64,000 bases of DNA from Amblyornis subalaris (taxonomy: Eukaryota > Chordata > Aves > Passeriformes > Ptilonorhynchidae), in contig JACAXG010000267.1 of the NCBI GenBank assembly GCA_018881555.1, forward strand, positions 478,908 through 542,907. Direction: 5' to 3'. The translations under genes were made by a program, and so were the position numbers. Positions 1 to 11,733 of the stretch are shown piece after piece. The notes under the pieces were generated by a model, which did not search any database, was not told the DNA's origin, and saw only the letters and a program-made list of their open reading frames with translations. Position 1 is the first letter of the stretch. Every line of letters begins with the position of its first letter.

Positions 1-1264
1 AATTATGCTAACCTACACATTTTAGATTTCTTAAATGATAATGTTAGACTGTTAATATCTCTGTGGAGGTATTTATGGATCCATTCTTGTACTTTTGCAA
101 ACCTGTGCAGCTGGAAGCTTTTATTTAAGCAATCTTTTTCATTATTTACAACAGCAATTTTATGAATGACTTTCGTTTTCTTTTTTTTTTTTCCTAGCAT
201 AGAAAGATTTTTAACTTAATGCTCAAAAGATTATTTTCCAGAACAGTTATAGCAGTATTTTCCCTATAAACAACAGCTGAGGAAATCTTGTGAAAAAAAA
301 TTAGAAAAATGCTACGTGAGCAGCAATAAAGGTGAAAAAGGGAAACCAATGATGTTCTCCTCTAGAACTTCCCTGTACTTTTCTGAGTTACAGCACTCAG
401 AAGAAACAGGAACTAGGTTTCAATAACAATCATAAACCATTGGAAACATCTTCAATCATCATAGATTTGTTTCTCTTTTTTAACTTTGACAAATGTTGTC
501 TTTAGTCCAGAAATTCTGGCATGTAGAAAAAGGAATTTGGCTGTTTCCTTAGAGCCCACATACACAGCAGCTGGCCTCACAGCTGGTATTTTAAAGCTCT
601 GAATGAATGGCGGTCACATATGCATGACTGGACTGCACAGTAAATTTTGCCTGATTTGGAATAACTCAAGCCTGCAAATAACTTCCTGGTATCAACCTAT
701 GGGATACTGGTTGTAGATATATTTAGGATAAGTGCTTTGTGTTACCTACTTTTTCATCTGTATGAGAAGGAGTGTGAGGGCACCACACACACACACAATT
801 GCCTTTCTAGCCTTAAGACACAGGTAACAGCTAGTCACAAGGAAAAAAAAAATGAAAAGAAAAAATAGGAAGAAAGGTTAATAAGGACACTGAAGTTAGG
901 AAAATATACCCCAGGGGTCATGCAGTGCTGGAGAAAGACAGCTGGAGAAATGTTCAACAAATGCTCTTTATTTTTGGAGGATTCCAAGATTTGGCTTGAA
1001 GCCACAGCCAAACAAATCTAGCATTGGTGATATTTCTGCTCCAAGTGAGATTTTTGTCTAGAAACCCAGACATCACATAATTCTACAATACACCCAATCT
1101 CAGCAGGAGTACTCTAAACCATACCTCTCTGAAAAAAATTTGAAATACAACTGTCCTGCTTCCAGCCAGAACACCGTTAACTTTTGCAGCAGTCAGGAGG
1201 GACATAGCCAGGACCCCAGGGTTATTTGATCCCATCTCACCCAGGGGGTCAAGGAGTCAGATCG
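1..1264. other. AT-rich non-coding DNA, no gene seen
   Basis: No open frame with recognisable similarity, no splice-bounded exon and no RNA gene could be supported. There is a short CA run near 785 and several A/T homopolymers. It is probably intronic or 3' DNA of DHRS7C, whose first coding exon lies at 3.9-4.1 kb on the minus strand, so further exons would lie to the left. Confidence 0.5.
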
Positions 1265-2180
1265 GGATCACAGAATCAAAGAACATCCTGAGTTGGAAGT
1301 CCAAATCCCAGCCCTGCCCAGCACCATTCCCAAGAGTCACACCATGTGCCCAAGGATATTGTCCAAATGCTTCTTGAGCTCTGGCAGCCTTGGGTCCTTG
1401 ACCATTCCCTGGGGAGCCTGTTCAGTGTCCAACCACCCTCTGGGGGAAGAACCTTTTTTCTGATATCCAAACTAGACCTCCCCTGACACAACTTCAGGCC
1501 ATTCCCTTCAATCCTGTCACTGGTCACCACAGAGGAGAGATCAGTGTCTGCCCCTCCTCCTCCCCTCATGAGGAAGTTGTAACTGTGATGAGGTCTCCCC
1601 TCAGTCTCCTCTTCCCCAGGTTGAACACACCATGTGCCCTCCATTGCTCCTAATACGGCTTCCCCTCAAGGCTCTTCAATGTCTTTGTAGCCCTTCTTTG
1701 GACACTCTCAAATAGACTCTCAAGCTCTTTCTTGCATTGTGGTGCCCAAAACTTCACACAATATTTAAGGTGAGGTCATCTCAGTGCAGAGCAGGGAGAG
1801 ACAATCCTCTCCCTGGCCTGGCCAGTGATGCTGCGCCTGATGCCCCCCAGGACACAGTTGGCCCTTTGGGCTGCCAGGGCACTGCTCACTCGTACTGAAG
1901 TTGCCATTGACCAGGACCCCCAGGTCCCTTTCCATGGCAGTGCTTTTCAGCATGTCATTCCCCCGTCTGTCCGTACATCCAGGGTTGCCCCATCCCAGGT
2001 GCAGAATCTGGCACTTTCCCTTGTTGAAGTTCATATGGTTGGTGATTGCCCAGTCCTCTGATTTGTTGAGGTGTCTCTGCACAGCCTCCCTGCCATTGAG
2101 GGAATCAACAGTTCCTCCCAGTTTTGTATCATCTGCATCTTTCCAGTTTGCCAAGGTGAGCAGTTGGGTGGCACAGGTTC
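1265..2180 (-). mobile_element. CR1 LINE fragment, 3' part
   Basis: The plus strand opens with 'cacagaatcaaagaacatcc' and continues 'gagttggaag'. This is the reverse complement of the CR1 3' end with its ATTCTGTG-type tail. Downstream text is the usual reverse-transcriptase C-terminal and 3' region, with phrases such as 'caggacccccaggtccctttcc'. About 0.9 kb remains, truncated at the 5' end as is typical of CR1. Small open frames across it are shadows. The right boundary is approximate. Confidence 0.85.
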
Positions 2181-2849
2181 CGGGTGGTGAGCATTCACCT
2201 GCCTTGCACACACTGTTGTTAGTATTGTTGTGGTTACTGTTCATTTTCTTATCCCATTGCTGTTTCTAGTAAAATGCTCATATATCAACCTGTGATTTTC
2301 ACCTTTTGTGCCTCCAATTCTCCTCTTCAGTGTGCAGTAGAGGGAGGACATGGAGGGAGTGAGCAAGTGGCACATGGTGTTTCAGTGAAAACCAAACTGG
2401 GGAATACCAATCCTAAACCACAACAATAACCAACCTGAGATAATACATGTTAATATTATCTTCAGCTGAAACTGAAATGTGTCAGGTAAAGACCAGGTGG
2501 AATGTGGAGACCAGAATATTTCATACCTTGTCCTAACAGTCTCTGATAAAGAGCACTGCTTGCCAGCATATTGTGTATTTCTGTTGCCTGTCTCTGTTCT
2601 GTTCTGCTAAGGAATAATTCTGCAGGAGCATTCTCTTTCCCCATCTGTTCTCTGCTTGGGACTGCAAAGTTTTTAACAGATATAAAGTCTTCATTAAAAA
2701 TGCCAAAACACAGCCTTGAGCTATGTTTGCCTTATCAGGCACTTGAATCTACTGCCCTTCAAGTGACTCCTGGAGCAAGAATACACATAAGCAATATATG
2801 ACTCGGTACCTTTAAACAGCACCATGTAGGCACAAAATAGGAGGCAAGT

Positions 2850-3315
2850 ATATCATAGACTCATAAAATCGCAAGCTGGTTTAGGTTGGAAGGGACCTTA
2901 AAGGCCAACCAGTTCCACCCCACTGCGTTGGGCAGGGACACCTTCCACTAGACCAGGTTCCTCCAAGCCCCATCCAACCTGGCCTTGAACACTTTCAGGG
3001 ATGAGGCAGCCACAGCTTCTCTGGGCAACCTGTGCCANGGCCTCATCACTCTCACAGCCAAGAATTTCTTCCCAATATCCCATCTAACCCTGCCCTCTGG
3101 CAGTGGGAAGCCATTCCGCCTTGACCTGTCCCTCCAGGCCCTTGTCCAAAGTCTCTCTCCGGCCCTCTTGGAGTCCTTTAGGCACTGGAAGTGGCTCTAG
3201 GATCTCACCAGAGCCTTCCCTTCTCTGGGATGAACAACCCCTCCTCTGTCAGCCTGTCTCCATAGCAGAGCCCTCTAGTCATCTTTGTGGCCTCCTCTGG
3301 ACTATAGATGCTAAG
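2850..3315 (-). mobile_element. CR1 LINE fragment
   Basis: Reverse-complement CR1 3' end beginning 'tcatagactcataaaatcgc' and continuing 'ttggaagggaccttaaagg', then the conserved 'gggcagggacaccttccact' block. One N lies at 3,038. A second, independent 5'-truncated insertion about 0.65 kb from the first. Confidence 0.88.
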
Positions 3316-3927
3316 TGGCTGGCCACCCAGGCAATCAGCTATTTAAATACATAAATTATTGCATACACTTTTCTTCTGTCCTCTGAAGTCACCATTGCAC
3401 AACTAGGCAGCCCAGCTGGAAGTACTGGAGGATTTCAACGGAAGAGGATTAACACAGGCAATAGAGGAGGCAGAGATACAAATAGGGACAGAGGAGTGAG
3501 CATTGATGTTTACAAGAAGCAGGAACTGTTGAAGTCTTTAAGGGCTGAAAAGGAACATGTAAATAGTAAGATGACACCTGATTATATGATTTGCAGCTAC
3601 CCTGCACTGACAGCCTATGTAATAAGATCTCATAGCAGCAACATGCTAAAAATAGCACTCAATGTTCTTATAAAACCTCTCATTCTATTGAATTAAATAA
3701 ATACAAAGCTCTGCAGTTCCTACAAGTTTACCAACAGTTCTTGTGGCTGAGCCTAAAAATATACATTTTAAAATTATAGAATTTATTTATAAATATATTT
3801 ATTAACTTCTGCTTCATCTAGGCAGTTATGAATACATACAACACAATGTGTGCATGTTCTATCACCCAGAGGGTGGCTCTCTGGCTGTTTCTGTGCTCTG
3901 ACACTGAGAAGAAATGAGACAACTCAC
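3316..3927. other. Intron-like AT-rich DNA of DHRS7C
   Basis: Lies immediately 3' (minus strand) of the DHRS7C first coding exon splice donor, so it is best read as the start of intron 1. No second exon of the dehydrogenase was found between here and base 1. Confidence 0.5.
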
Positions 3928-4081
3928 CCTTGCCTAGTCCAGAGATGGCATCCGTGATCACCACTACCTTGTTCTGCACTGCTGACTTGGACAACAGCCA
4001 CCTGACTGACTGGTAAATATAAATAATTCCACTGATCCCTAAGAGAAGCAATGGTAGAGCAAGTACAGCAAAAATACCCAT
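3928..4081 (-). CDS. DHRS7C: DHRS7C first coding exon (SDR family member 7C), partial
   Basis: The exon encodes the N-terminus of the short-chain dehydrogenase DHRS7C (SRP-35), a muscle sarcoplasmic-reticulum protein linked to retinol oxidation and calcium handling. It starts MGIFAVLALPLLLLGISG, a hydrophobic membrane anchor, followed by SKSAVQNKVVVITDAISGLG. The cofactor loop reads TDAISGLG rather than the usual TGxxxGxG, which is the peculiarity of the 7C branch. A splice acceptor (ttgtttcccacag) sits two bases before the ATG, so an upstream non-coding exon is expected. A donor (GTGAG) follows after the GK codons. Remaining exons lie off the left edge. The protein call rests on remembered family sequence; only this exon is visible. 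Confidence 0.85.
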
Positions 4082-4083
4082 GT

Positions 4084-5333
4084 CTGTGGGAAACAAAAGA
4101 CCATGTGAGTACAGTAATCATAATACACATTCATTATTTTTCAGTTATTCTTATCTAAAAACCCAATGTTTTCATATATAGAAAATCCAATGATCAGCAT
4201 GCCAAAGCAACAGCTTGAATCAGTAGGTTGTTTTCCAATTGCCACAGGGTGTAATATTGTTATTTAATAAACAGGGTAATATTGTTTCTTTGTCTGTTTT
4301 CCTCATCTTTTTATGGTCTAGGCAAATGTGGATTCCTTTTATGCAAAATTCCTATATGTTGGCAAGACCATAATAGAATATACATATGTATACATATATG
4401 TATGTATATTCTATTATGACTTGAGGCAAAACATAGGCTAAAATATAACACTGAACTTTTAATTACATTGCTATTATTTGAAAACAGACAAAAAGCTTTT
4501 AATCCAAATTTCAGTTAAAACTCACAACAGAAGTCTTTTCTGTTCTAAAAGATAGAGAAAATGCAATCACTTACGAAGGCTATGAAGAGTCCAGATACAG
4601 ACAGAGCTTTCTATTGTATTTTTGTAAACCTTTGTATTACAGATTTAATTAAGATCCTTTAGCAATTTCATAGAGCACTGATCTGTTGAGGCTGCTTGCC
4701 CTTAATGAGAATGGCTATGTATGGCCCTGTGACAGAGGCAATGCCAGAGTAAATATAGCACAGTGTGATCCACATGCCTGACCTATCTAGCCCAACAGCC
4801 TGGGCAGTCATATAAAATCTCTTAGTACAGTATCAATTCAACTGTACAAAGAACCACCTCTCCTTCTGCCTTGCTTTCAGTTGCAGTTGTTCACAATGTC
4901 TCAATTTCTTGTGATTTGCCTTGAAGTAACTTTATGCATGAAAATATTTGTGCAAACTTCATAACAGTAGGTCTTCAAAACCAAGCAAAAGGTACCACAA
5001 AGAAGTTGCCACTTGAAATAATCACAGTTCAGCAATATGAATGATGTATGGATGTGTCAGGAAAAGGTCTCTGAGCAAGCTGGCTGGGGAGTCAGGTCAT
5101 CACACAGAGCTGCTGAGTGCTGCAAAACAGACCAGACTGGCATTCTGTGCTCCCAGATGCTGCAGGCTGCTTTCCACTCTTGGTGTCTGCAAGACAGATT
5201 TGCCTCTTTCCCAGCAATTTCAGGACTATGCCAACTTAAGACAGGTGATCTACATTTTACATTTTTGCACTTTACATATTTAGACTTACATCTACATCCA
5301 TTTTACATTTCCTGCAGAGACATTATCTGTTCA
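4084..5333. other. Upstream region of DHRS7C, no gene seen
   Basis: AT-rich DNA holding the 50-bp perfect palindrome listed separately. It should contain the non-coding first exon and promoter of DHRS7C, but neither can be placed from the sequence alone. Confidence 0.4.
4369..4418. repeat. 50-bp near-perfect inverted repeat
   Basis: Two 18-base arms, 'cataatagaatatacata' and its reverse complement 'tatgtatattctattatg', flank a short TA/CA-rich centre ('tgtatacatata'). The arms match at every base, so the DNA could extrude as a cruciform. It may be an expanded TA microsatellite inside a short palindrome or the end of a very small inverted-repeat element. Confidence 0.8.
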
Positions 5334-5935
5334 TAGAATCACAGAATCACAGAGTGGTTTGGGTTGGAAGGAACCTTAAGACTCATCTTGTTCCAACCCC
5401 CTGCCATGGGCAGGGACACCTTCCACTTGACCAGGTTGCTCCAAGCCCTGTCCAATCCCCATCTGGGTTCAAGGCTCCAAGCCTGGAACACTTCGAGGGA
5501 TGGAGCAGCCACAACCTCTCTGGGCAATGTGTGACAGTGCCTCACCAACCTCTGAGTAAAGAACATGTTCCTAACATCTAATCTATATCTCTCCTCTATT
5601 AGTTCAAAACTGTACCTCTTCATCCTGTCACTATCTTCCCATGTAAAAAGTTTCTCTTCCTGTTTTTTATAACCCTACTTCAAGTACTGGAAGGTCACAA
5701 TGAGGTCTCCCCAGAGCCTTCTCTTCTCCAGGCTGAACATCCCCAGCTCTCCCAGCCTGTCTCCAGAGCAGAGGGGGGCTCCAGCTCTCAGAACATTTTC
5801 CTGGTCTCCTCTGGACTCACTCTAACAGGGCCACATCCTTCATGTGCTGAGAGCCTCAGACCTGGATGCAGTCTTCCAGGTGAGGTCTCACAAGGGCAGA
5901 GAAGCTGTGATTGTTAACCTGACAATCACACTTAC
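5334..5935 (-). mobile_element. CR1 LINE fragment
   Basis: Opens with tandem octamer-like units 'catagaatcacagaatcaca', followed by 'gagtggtttgggttggaagg', the reverse complement of a CR1 3' terminus. It then runs through 'gggcagggacaccttccact' and later CR1 3' blocks for about 0.6 kb. Confidence 0.88.
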
Positions 5936-6066
5936 AGGTTGATCTTTGGAATTCTAGGGAGAAGAATGGTTTACCATAAATCATCCCTGTTTTGCTTTTT
6001 AAAAAAAATGTATTACTGTCTTAAAACTGCAAGTTCTGACAACCAGATTCATACTTCTGTTTGTGC

Positions 6067-6863
6067 TGCGTAACAGGTGAACCAGCAGGGGAAATTACCC
6101 CTACGNAAATACCTCAAGAGAGATTTTAGGTCAGAATTAGAATTTTAATAGAGAAGTTATAATAAATGCAGTAATACAGAAAACACGAGCTTAAACTGGC
6201 AGAGCCACAGTACAACCTGGCAGTGGTTGCAGTACTGTTCAAGGTGTGGAACTCTGGTTGTCCAGTGGTTGCAGTGCTGTTGAAAGCAGTAGTCCTGTAG
6301 AAAGACCCCATCCGCTGAGCATCCAGTGGTGGTGGTCCCATCCTGTGGTTGTCCAGTGATGATAAAGGGTCTAGTCCTCTGGGTATCTGCGGTCTCCCTC
6401 AATCCCCAAGCCTGTTTTTATGTGGTGTTTCCTAGCTGGTGTCTCCTCCAGGGGAGGGGATTTCCACAATGGAAGGGGATGTTTCTGAAATTCTGTTCCT
6501 CGGGGCTTATCCAGTTCAGTAATGGGCCGTTAACAGAGATAATCCACTCAGGATGAGTGGTGCTTGCTACTGGCCAGGATAGTTATCTCAGCNGAGATAA
6601 GGAGTACCACCCCACCCCACATGATCTGCATAGTCTCAGGGACCAGGTGTGTAACCACCTAACTGTAAATGACCCAGTTTATCAAGGAATTATGTGGGTG
6701 GTGATAGAATACATCCTTTCTTGGTTAAGACAGGACAGTTATCTAAACTCTATTTTTCATGTTCAATGCGAGAATGCAATTCTACCAATGATGGAGTCAT
6801 TGATGTTGGGGATTTCTAACAAGGAACAAAGACTTCATGGCTAGTTCTTCAGGTACCAGGACA
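6067..6863 (-). mobile_element. Solo LTR of an avian endogenous retrovirus
   Basis: On the minus strand the element begins TGTCCTGGTACCTGAAG at 6,863 and carries a TATA-like 'cacataaaaacagg' near 6,420 with ATTAAA-type signals near 6,140. This is the order expected of an LTR. Internally there are imperfect repeats 'gtccagtggttgcagt'. The left boundary is not fixed and no target-site duplication was identified. Two Ns (6,105 and 6,593) lie inside. No internal viral genes are attached. Confidence 0.55.
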
Positions 6864-8779
6864 GTGGTCACTTCGATGAGTGGGAATAGACAGAAGGTTA
6901 TTTAAGTGGGTGTAGGAAGGGACTTTCAGACATAGTTTGTAAAACTAACCTGCTCTAGAAGCTAATGACTTCAAAATCAAGAGGTGTATTCTTGCCTCTG
7001 AAAGTTGAAGTTGCCTGCCAAAGAACCCATGATTTAAGACTTCCAAACCACAGAATTCTATAATATGTCAACGTTTGAAACACTGCATGCATTTCTAGCT
7101 AAAAAGACATGAATGACAGATACAAATAAATACCTGTTTTTCAATGCCAAATGGGCATGGTGTCTTGTAATGTACATCAGTTTCTGCAAGTGAATGTAAA
7201 AACATTAAGTTGTGCCAAGCCACCTGCAGCAACAGAGAGGAAATCCAATTTTCCATCACTCCTAAAGCCACAGCTATCTTCTCTTACTTTTAAAGCATCA
7301 GCTTTTAATAAACAGATGTGCAGTTCCCTATTAGCAATTGAGCTGCTTTGTTTCTTTTATGGAACACGATGTGTTGTTTGTTTAATTCATTCAGGGTTCT
7401 GGAAACATTTTTCCTGGAAAGTTGAAACATAAAAAAAAGCATACACTAGAGACAGAGGGACACAGCATTTATATGAGTTCCAAGTGATTCGTTACCAATG
7501 AACCAGAATAATGGTACAAGTAATGTAAGAGCAAGACTAAGAAAAATTCAATCGAAAGATCTAGATAGCCCACAATGTGTAAGATTGTAAAGATAAAATG
7601 CTATCACGTCTATTAATATTAATGAAAAATTGTAAAGGAAAACTGCCAGGGACATCTGAGAAAATACAGATGTACAGTGACTGCAATACTAAAAACACCC
7701 AAATCTTCCCAAGCACAGAAATCTCAGTCTGGTGAAGTACCAGAGAAATTTATTATGCACTGCCACCTTCAGAGCACCGTTGGGAACACCAGTGGAACAG
7801 CGATATTTAAAAATTGTTCTAGAGGGCCGTTCCCATAAAAAGGGTGAATTACCTACAGAGAAACTTCAACAAAAGTGAGGCTTTCTCCCTTCCTTTAGCT
7901 GTCTCTGAAAGTCTCTATAGCCTGTGCTCCAGAAACTGTCCCATATGATGCCAGAGCTGAACAGTGTGTGTCCAAATCCGAAACTTGACGGAGATCTAGG
8001 GCTCATTTCCCTGTAGTACTCAACCCAGGTGTCTGACAGCATCAGCATGCACTTACAAAAATCGACATTACTGACATTTCACATTGTTCAGAAGTGCTGT
8101 ACAAAGTTTTGGATGGATGTTCTTTGATGTTCTGTTTGTGGTTTTGTTGCTTTTTGGAGGAATAAAGAGTTAAACTCACTACGGAGAAAGCAATGATTAG
8201 GGGCACTGGTGGTTAAAGCGTTCATCCAGGAACAAGAAATCAATATTTCAAATCTGCGTCTGTCCTAAAAAGATGATCCCAGCTTTACAGTTATAATTTT
8301 GGGATTTGTGAACTCTCTAAACATGGACTTATTCTCATCCACAGCACATACACCTATTTGTTTTAACCAGTGGTTGTCCAACACCTAGGAATACAATTCT
8401 CTCTTTGAGTAGAAGTGGAAAGGCATATGGATTTTCTTTTACTTTGAGAGGGTATATGTCTCTAGAACTGAAAGTCAGAGGCATTTTTAACACTAGCAGT
8501 AGGCAGGCAAAGTGTTTTTGTTTCTGTGCTTCTTATGCTCCTGATAAGAGAACACGTAAGTGAGTCCTGTGTTCCCCATTTGCCTCAGCCAAGTGACATT
8601 GTAGTGCATTTGCTGTAACTGAAATATTTGCAATTAGGTGAATTTTACCTTTTTTTTCCCCCTTCAGCCATTGTTTTTGTATCCTTCAATTACTGTTTTA
8701 TTGATTCTTCTTGTATTTTCTTTTGATAGCTTTGAGATCACTGAGCACGACAATTTCTATTTAAAGGTACTTTTGGTAA
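6864..8779. other. Non-coding DNA, no gene seen
   Basis: AT-rich sequence without splice-bounded coding frames. The short frames present lack similarity to known families and have ordinary lengths for chance. Confidence 0.5.
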
Positions 8780-9858
8780 TGTTATGGGTTAAAAAAAAAA
8801 AAGTAATTAAAATCTGTTTCCTTTCCCCCGGGGTACCAGGGAGGCTGTGTAGTTGGGGAGGGGCTGGCCGGGAATTGATGGGCGATACTTAAGAACAAAA
8901 GGGAGTTATCTGTTCAGCTGCNNNNNNNNNNNNNNNNNNNNNNNNNNNNNNNNNNNNNNNNNNNNNNNNNNNNNNNNNNNNNNNNNNNNNNNNNNNNNNN
9001 NNNNNNNNNNNNNNNNNNNNNNNNNNNNNNNNNNNNNNNNNNNNNNNNNNNNNNNNNNNNNNNNNNNNNNNNNNNNNNNNNNNNNNNNNNNNNNNNNNNN
9101 NNNNNNNNNNNNNNNNNNNNNNNNNNNNNNNNNNNNNNNNNNNNNNNNNNNNNNNNNNNNNNNNNNNNNNNNNNNNNNNNNNNNNNNNNNNNNNNNNNNN
9201 NNNNNNNNNNNNNNNNNNNNNNNNNNNNNNNNNNNNNNNNNNNNNNNNNNNNNNNNNNNNNNNNNNNNNNNNNNNNNNNNNNNNNNNNNNNNNNNNNNNN
9301 NNNNNNNNNNNNNNNNNNNNNNNNNNNNNNNNNNNNNNNNNNNNNNNNNNNNNNNNNNNNNNNNNNNNNNNNNNNNNNNNNNNNNNNNNNNNNNNNNNNN
9401 NNNNNNNNNNNNNNNNNNNNNNNNNNNNNNNNNNNNNNNNNNNNNNNNNNNNNNNNNNNNNNNNNNNNNNNNNNNNNNNNNNNNNNNNNNNNNNNNNNNN
9501 NNNNNNNNNNNNNNNNTCGCGCTCACGCCACAGCGCCCCCTGCAGCCGCGGGGGAGTCACCGCAGCCTCTCTGCCCCAGCGGAGGATTTTTCCCAACAAC
9601 ACACAAGGAACTGATAAGGGGTTTGTCTGTTCTCTTATGGTTGCCGTTTAACCGTCTTGTTTTTTTTATATATATATATATATATATATAAAATTTATAT
9701 AACCCTAGTAAAGAACTGTTATTCTTTTTGCCACATCTTTGCCTGAGAGCCCCGCAATTTCAAAGGTACAGTAATTTGGAGGAGGGAGGGGGTCATTCCT
9801 GTGCTCAAGGGAGGTTTCCCACCTTCCTTGACAGACACCTGTCCTTCAAACCAGGACA
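8780..9858 (+). mobile_element. ERVK-type solo LTR interrupted by an assembly gap
   Basis: The right end (9,600-9,858) is the reverse complement of the element at 63,274-63,560: same '(ta)n' microsatellite, 'ccctagtaaagaactgttat', 'cttgacagacacctgtcctt' and terminal 'caaaccaggaca'. The left end is taken at TGTTATGGG. Flanking bases are 'ggtaa' on the left and 'agtaa' on the right, a possible 5-bp target duplication with one mismatch. Inside lies the 595-base N run, so true length is unknown. No primer-binding site follows the right end, so this is a solo LTR rather than a 5' LTR. Confidence 0.65.
8922..9516. other. Assembly gap (595 N)
   Basis: Run of N inside an LTR with a relative elsewhere in the window. 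Apparent open frames across it are artefacts. Confidence 0.99.
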
Positions 9859-11268
9859 AGTAAATGCTAAATTCCTGTGTTTATACTTATGTCATAACCA
9901 TTTGTTAATGATCCCCACCTGTTGTTAACTTGCAAGATTAGCGCATCATATAATACTACTATGAATATTTTCCAGCATTGGAAAACACAGAAATTCTTGC
10001 TTGAAAAAGCAGTCAGCACCATATTTGGTCCTGGGAGCAGCAGGTATATAATTTCCATTCTCAATGCAAAAAAATTATTATTAACAATTCTGAACTAAAA
10101 AATTGCTCTTTCAAAAGTACTGAGATCACAATGCAAGAGCCAGATACTTTAAAATCAGAAATGCAGTGTCAACAGAAGAACATCGAGTTCAAGTCAAACA
10201 CACTGACTGCTGAAGGTAAAAAATACTCCTCAGTCCATGCAATTATTTATTTGATGTTCTCTTCTCACACATCCACAGCAGTGGTGTGCCACGGTATGTA
10301 GGTATGGTTCCTCCTACATATTCTGAAAGATAAGCATCCTGAACAAAAGCTACAAGAAAAGTTGGTGTTTATCTCAGTCATAGAGAGACATACAAGCACA
10401 TAGCCAACCAGCCCTCCTTTCTCCAGAGGGAAACTCTATCGAGTTGACCAGTGCATTTCCCTCCAGCTTCCTGGTGGGCTTGCATCTGCAGTCAGCTTCA
10501 TTATCATCCAGAGGCATCTACACTCACACTGTTGGAAGGTCTCATCTTTTCTCTTTACTTGATTTCATTCACCTTTTTTTTTCTACTTCTGAATACCTTT
10601 TTGTACCCATTCTATGTCCCTTTTTCTTCTCCGATTCTTTCCAAAGAAACAATCCACTGTGAATTACTTTTTGCACATTGGTCCCAGTTCTGCAACATCT
10701 ATATTCAAATTATGTGGTTCTGCTCTGGTTACCAGGCAACCTCTGCCTGATAAGGTATTGCTGATATGTTTAGTGAGTGCCTTACCAAGACTCAGCACCT
10801 CCAAGTTACCCTAGAGTTATCACATTTATAACAGTCGCATATCAGATATCTCATATACTCCTTCAAAATAATCATTGTACTTCAGCCTTCATTCGTCTGC
10901 CTTGCTTACAGCTGAGCAAAGGAGCTTCATATTCTACCTGCAGACAATCTGCACACTAGAGCAAGAGAATATGTTTTTCACACACTAATGAGATCAGACA
11001 GCAACCTTGTGTGGGAATGGTCTCAGACACCATCATGGTTCCCTGCATACACTTTGGCCAGCTATAAGGTCTAGTCCTCCTGAAGGATTTTTTGCTCACA
11101 GACTCCCTTTTATGGATTTAAGGAAAGAAATTAGTTCTTGCTGTGCACAATTCATCACAACCAGTCAGATAATATTTTTGATCTGCTATGATCAAGCACG
11201 CCAGGCACCCAGGTCTCTTGGCTACATCCATCCCATTTCAGAGCTGATTCTTTCTCCACTTCCTGCAG
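9859..11268. other. Non-coding DNA, no gene seen
   Basis: AT-rich in the left half, grading into more GC-rich sequence. The right end supplies a strong polypyrimidine tract and acceptor (ctccacttcctgcag) for the QRICH2-like exon that follows. Confidence 0.45.
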
Positions 11269-11733
11269 CTGGACAAGCTGAGGGGGATGGTGGGGAGTGC
11301 AGAGCAGAAGCAGGCAGCAATGCAGGCAGCATGCCCTGTCTGCAGCTCAGACACTGGGGTGCAGGTGGGGAAACTCCTCTGGCCCTATGAAAAGTTCCAG
11401 GAGCAGATGGACTCCCTGGAGTCATGGCAGGCGGTGGGCAAGGTGCGGAGGCTGCTACTGCAGAAGAGCCAGGTAGGCAGATGGCAGCAGGGGGGGTCTT
11501 GGGAGGGGGTGTTGAGACTCCCACAGCACCATCTGGTCATCCTTCCTACAACAGGAGCCTCCAGACCTCTGTCCTGTGAGTGCAAGAAGACTGCAAGCAG
11601 CTCAGCTCCTTCACAGAGAGGTAGCTCCAACCCTGCTGCAGTGCCATTGGATGCTTTCTGTTTTAGAAGGTTGTTCTGGTTCCTGGAGAAGCTGGAGAAG
11701 GAGAACACAGACAAGGAGGACCTGCTGCTGCTG
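11269..11733 (+). pseudogene. QRICH2-like (DUF4795) gene remnant, two exons
   Basis: The exon at 11,269-11,472 has clean splice sites (acceptor ttcctgcag, donor GTAGGC). It reads LDKLRGMVGSAEQKQAAMQA, then CPVC, then WPYEKFQEQMDSLESWQAVG, a coiled-coil pattern like glutamine-rich protein 2 and its DUF4795 relatives. A second exon (11,667-11,733) encodes FLEKLEKENTDKEDLLLL, matching the family's EKLEKEKADKE stretch. The phases of the two exons do not fit each other, the intermediate exon is missing or unrecognisable, and nothing of the downstream domain follows. It is best called a fragment or pseudogene. QRICH2-like copies are common in bird annotations. The family assignment is from memory of the motif, not a search. 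Confidence 0.5.

Noticed and set aside
8853..9614. Long open frames of 200-250 codons across the gap
   Set aside because: Almost every codon is N; they are artefacts of the assembly gap.
11555..11575. A 21-bp middle exon joining the QRICH2-like exons
   Set aside because: It has splice-like ends but leaves the third exon in the wrong phase for the recognised reading.
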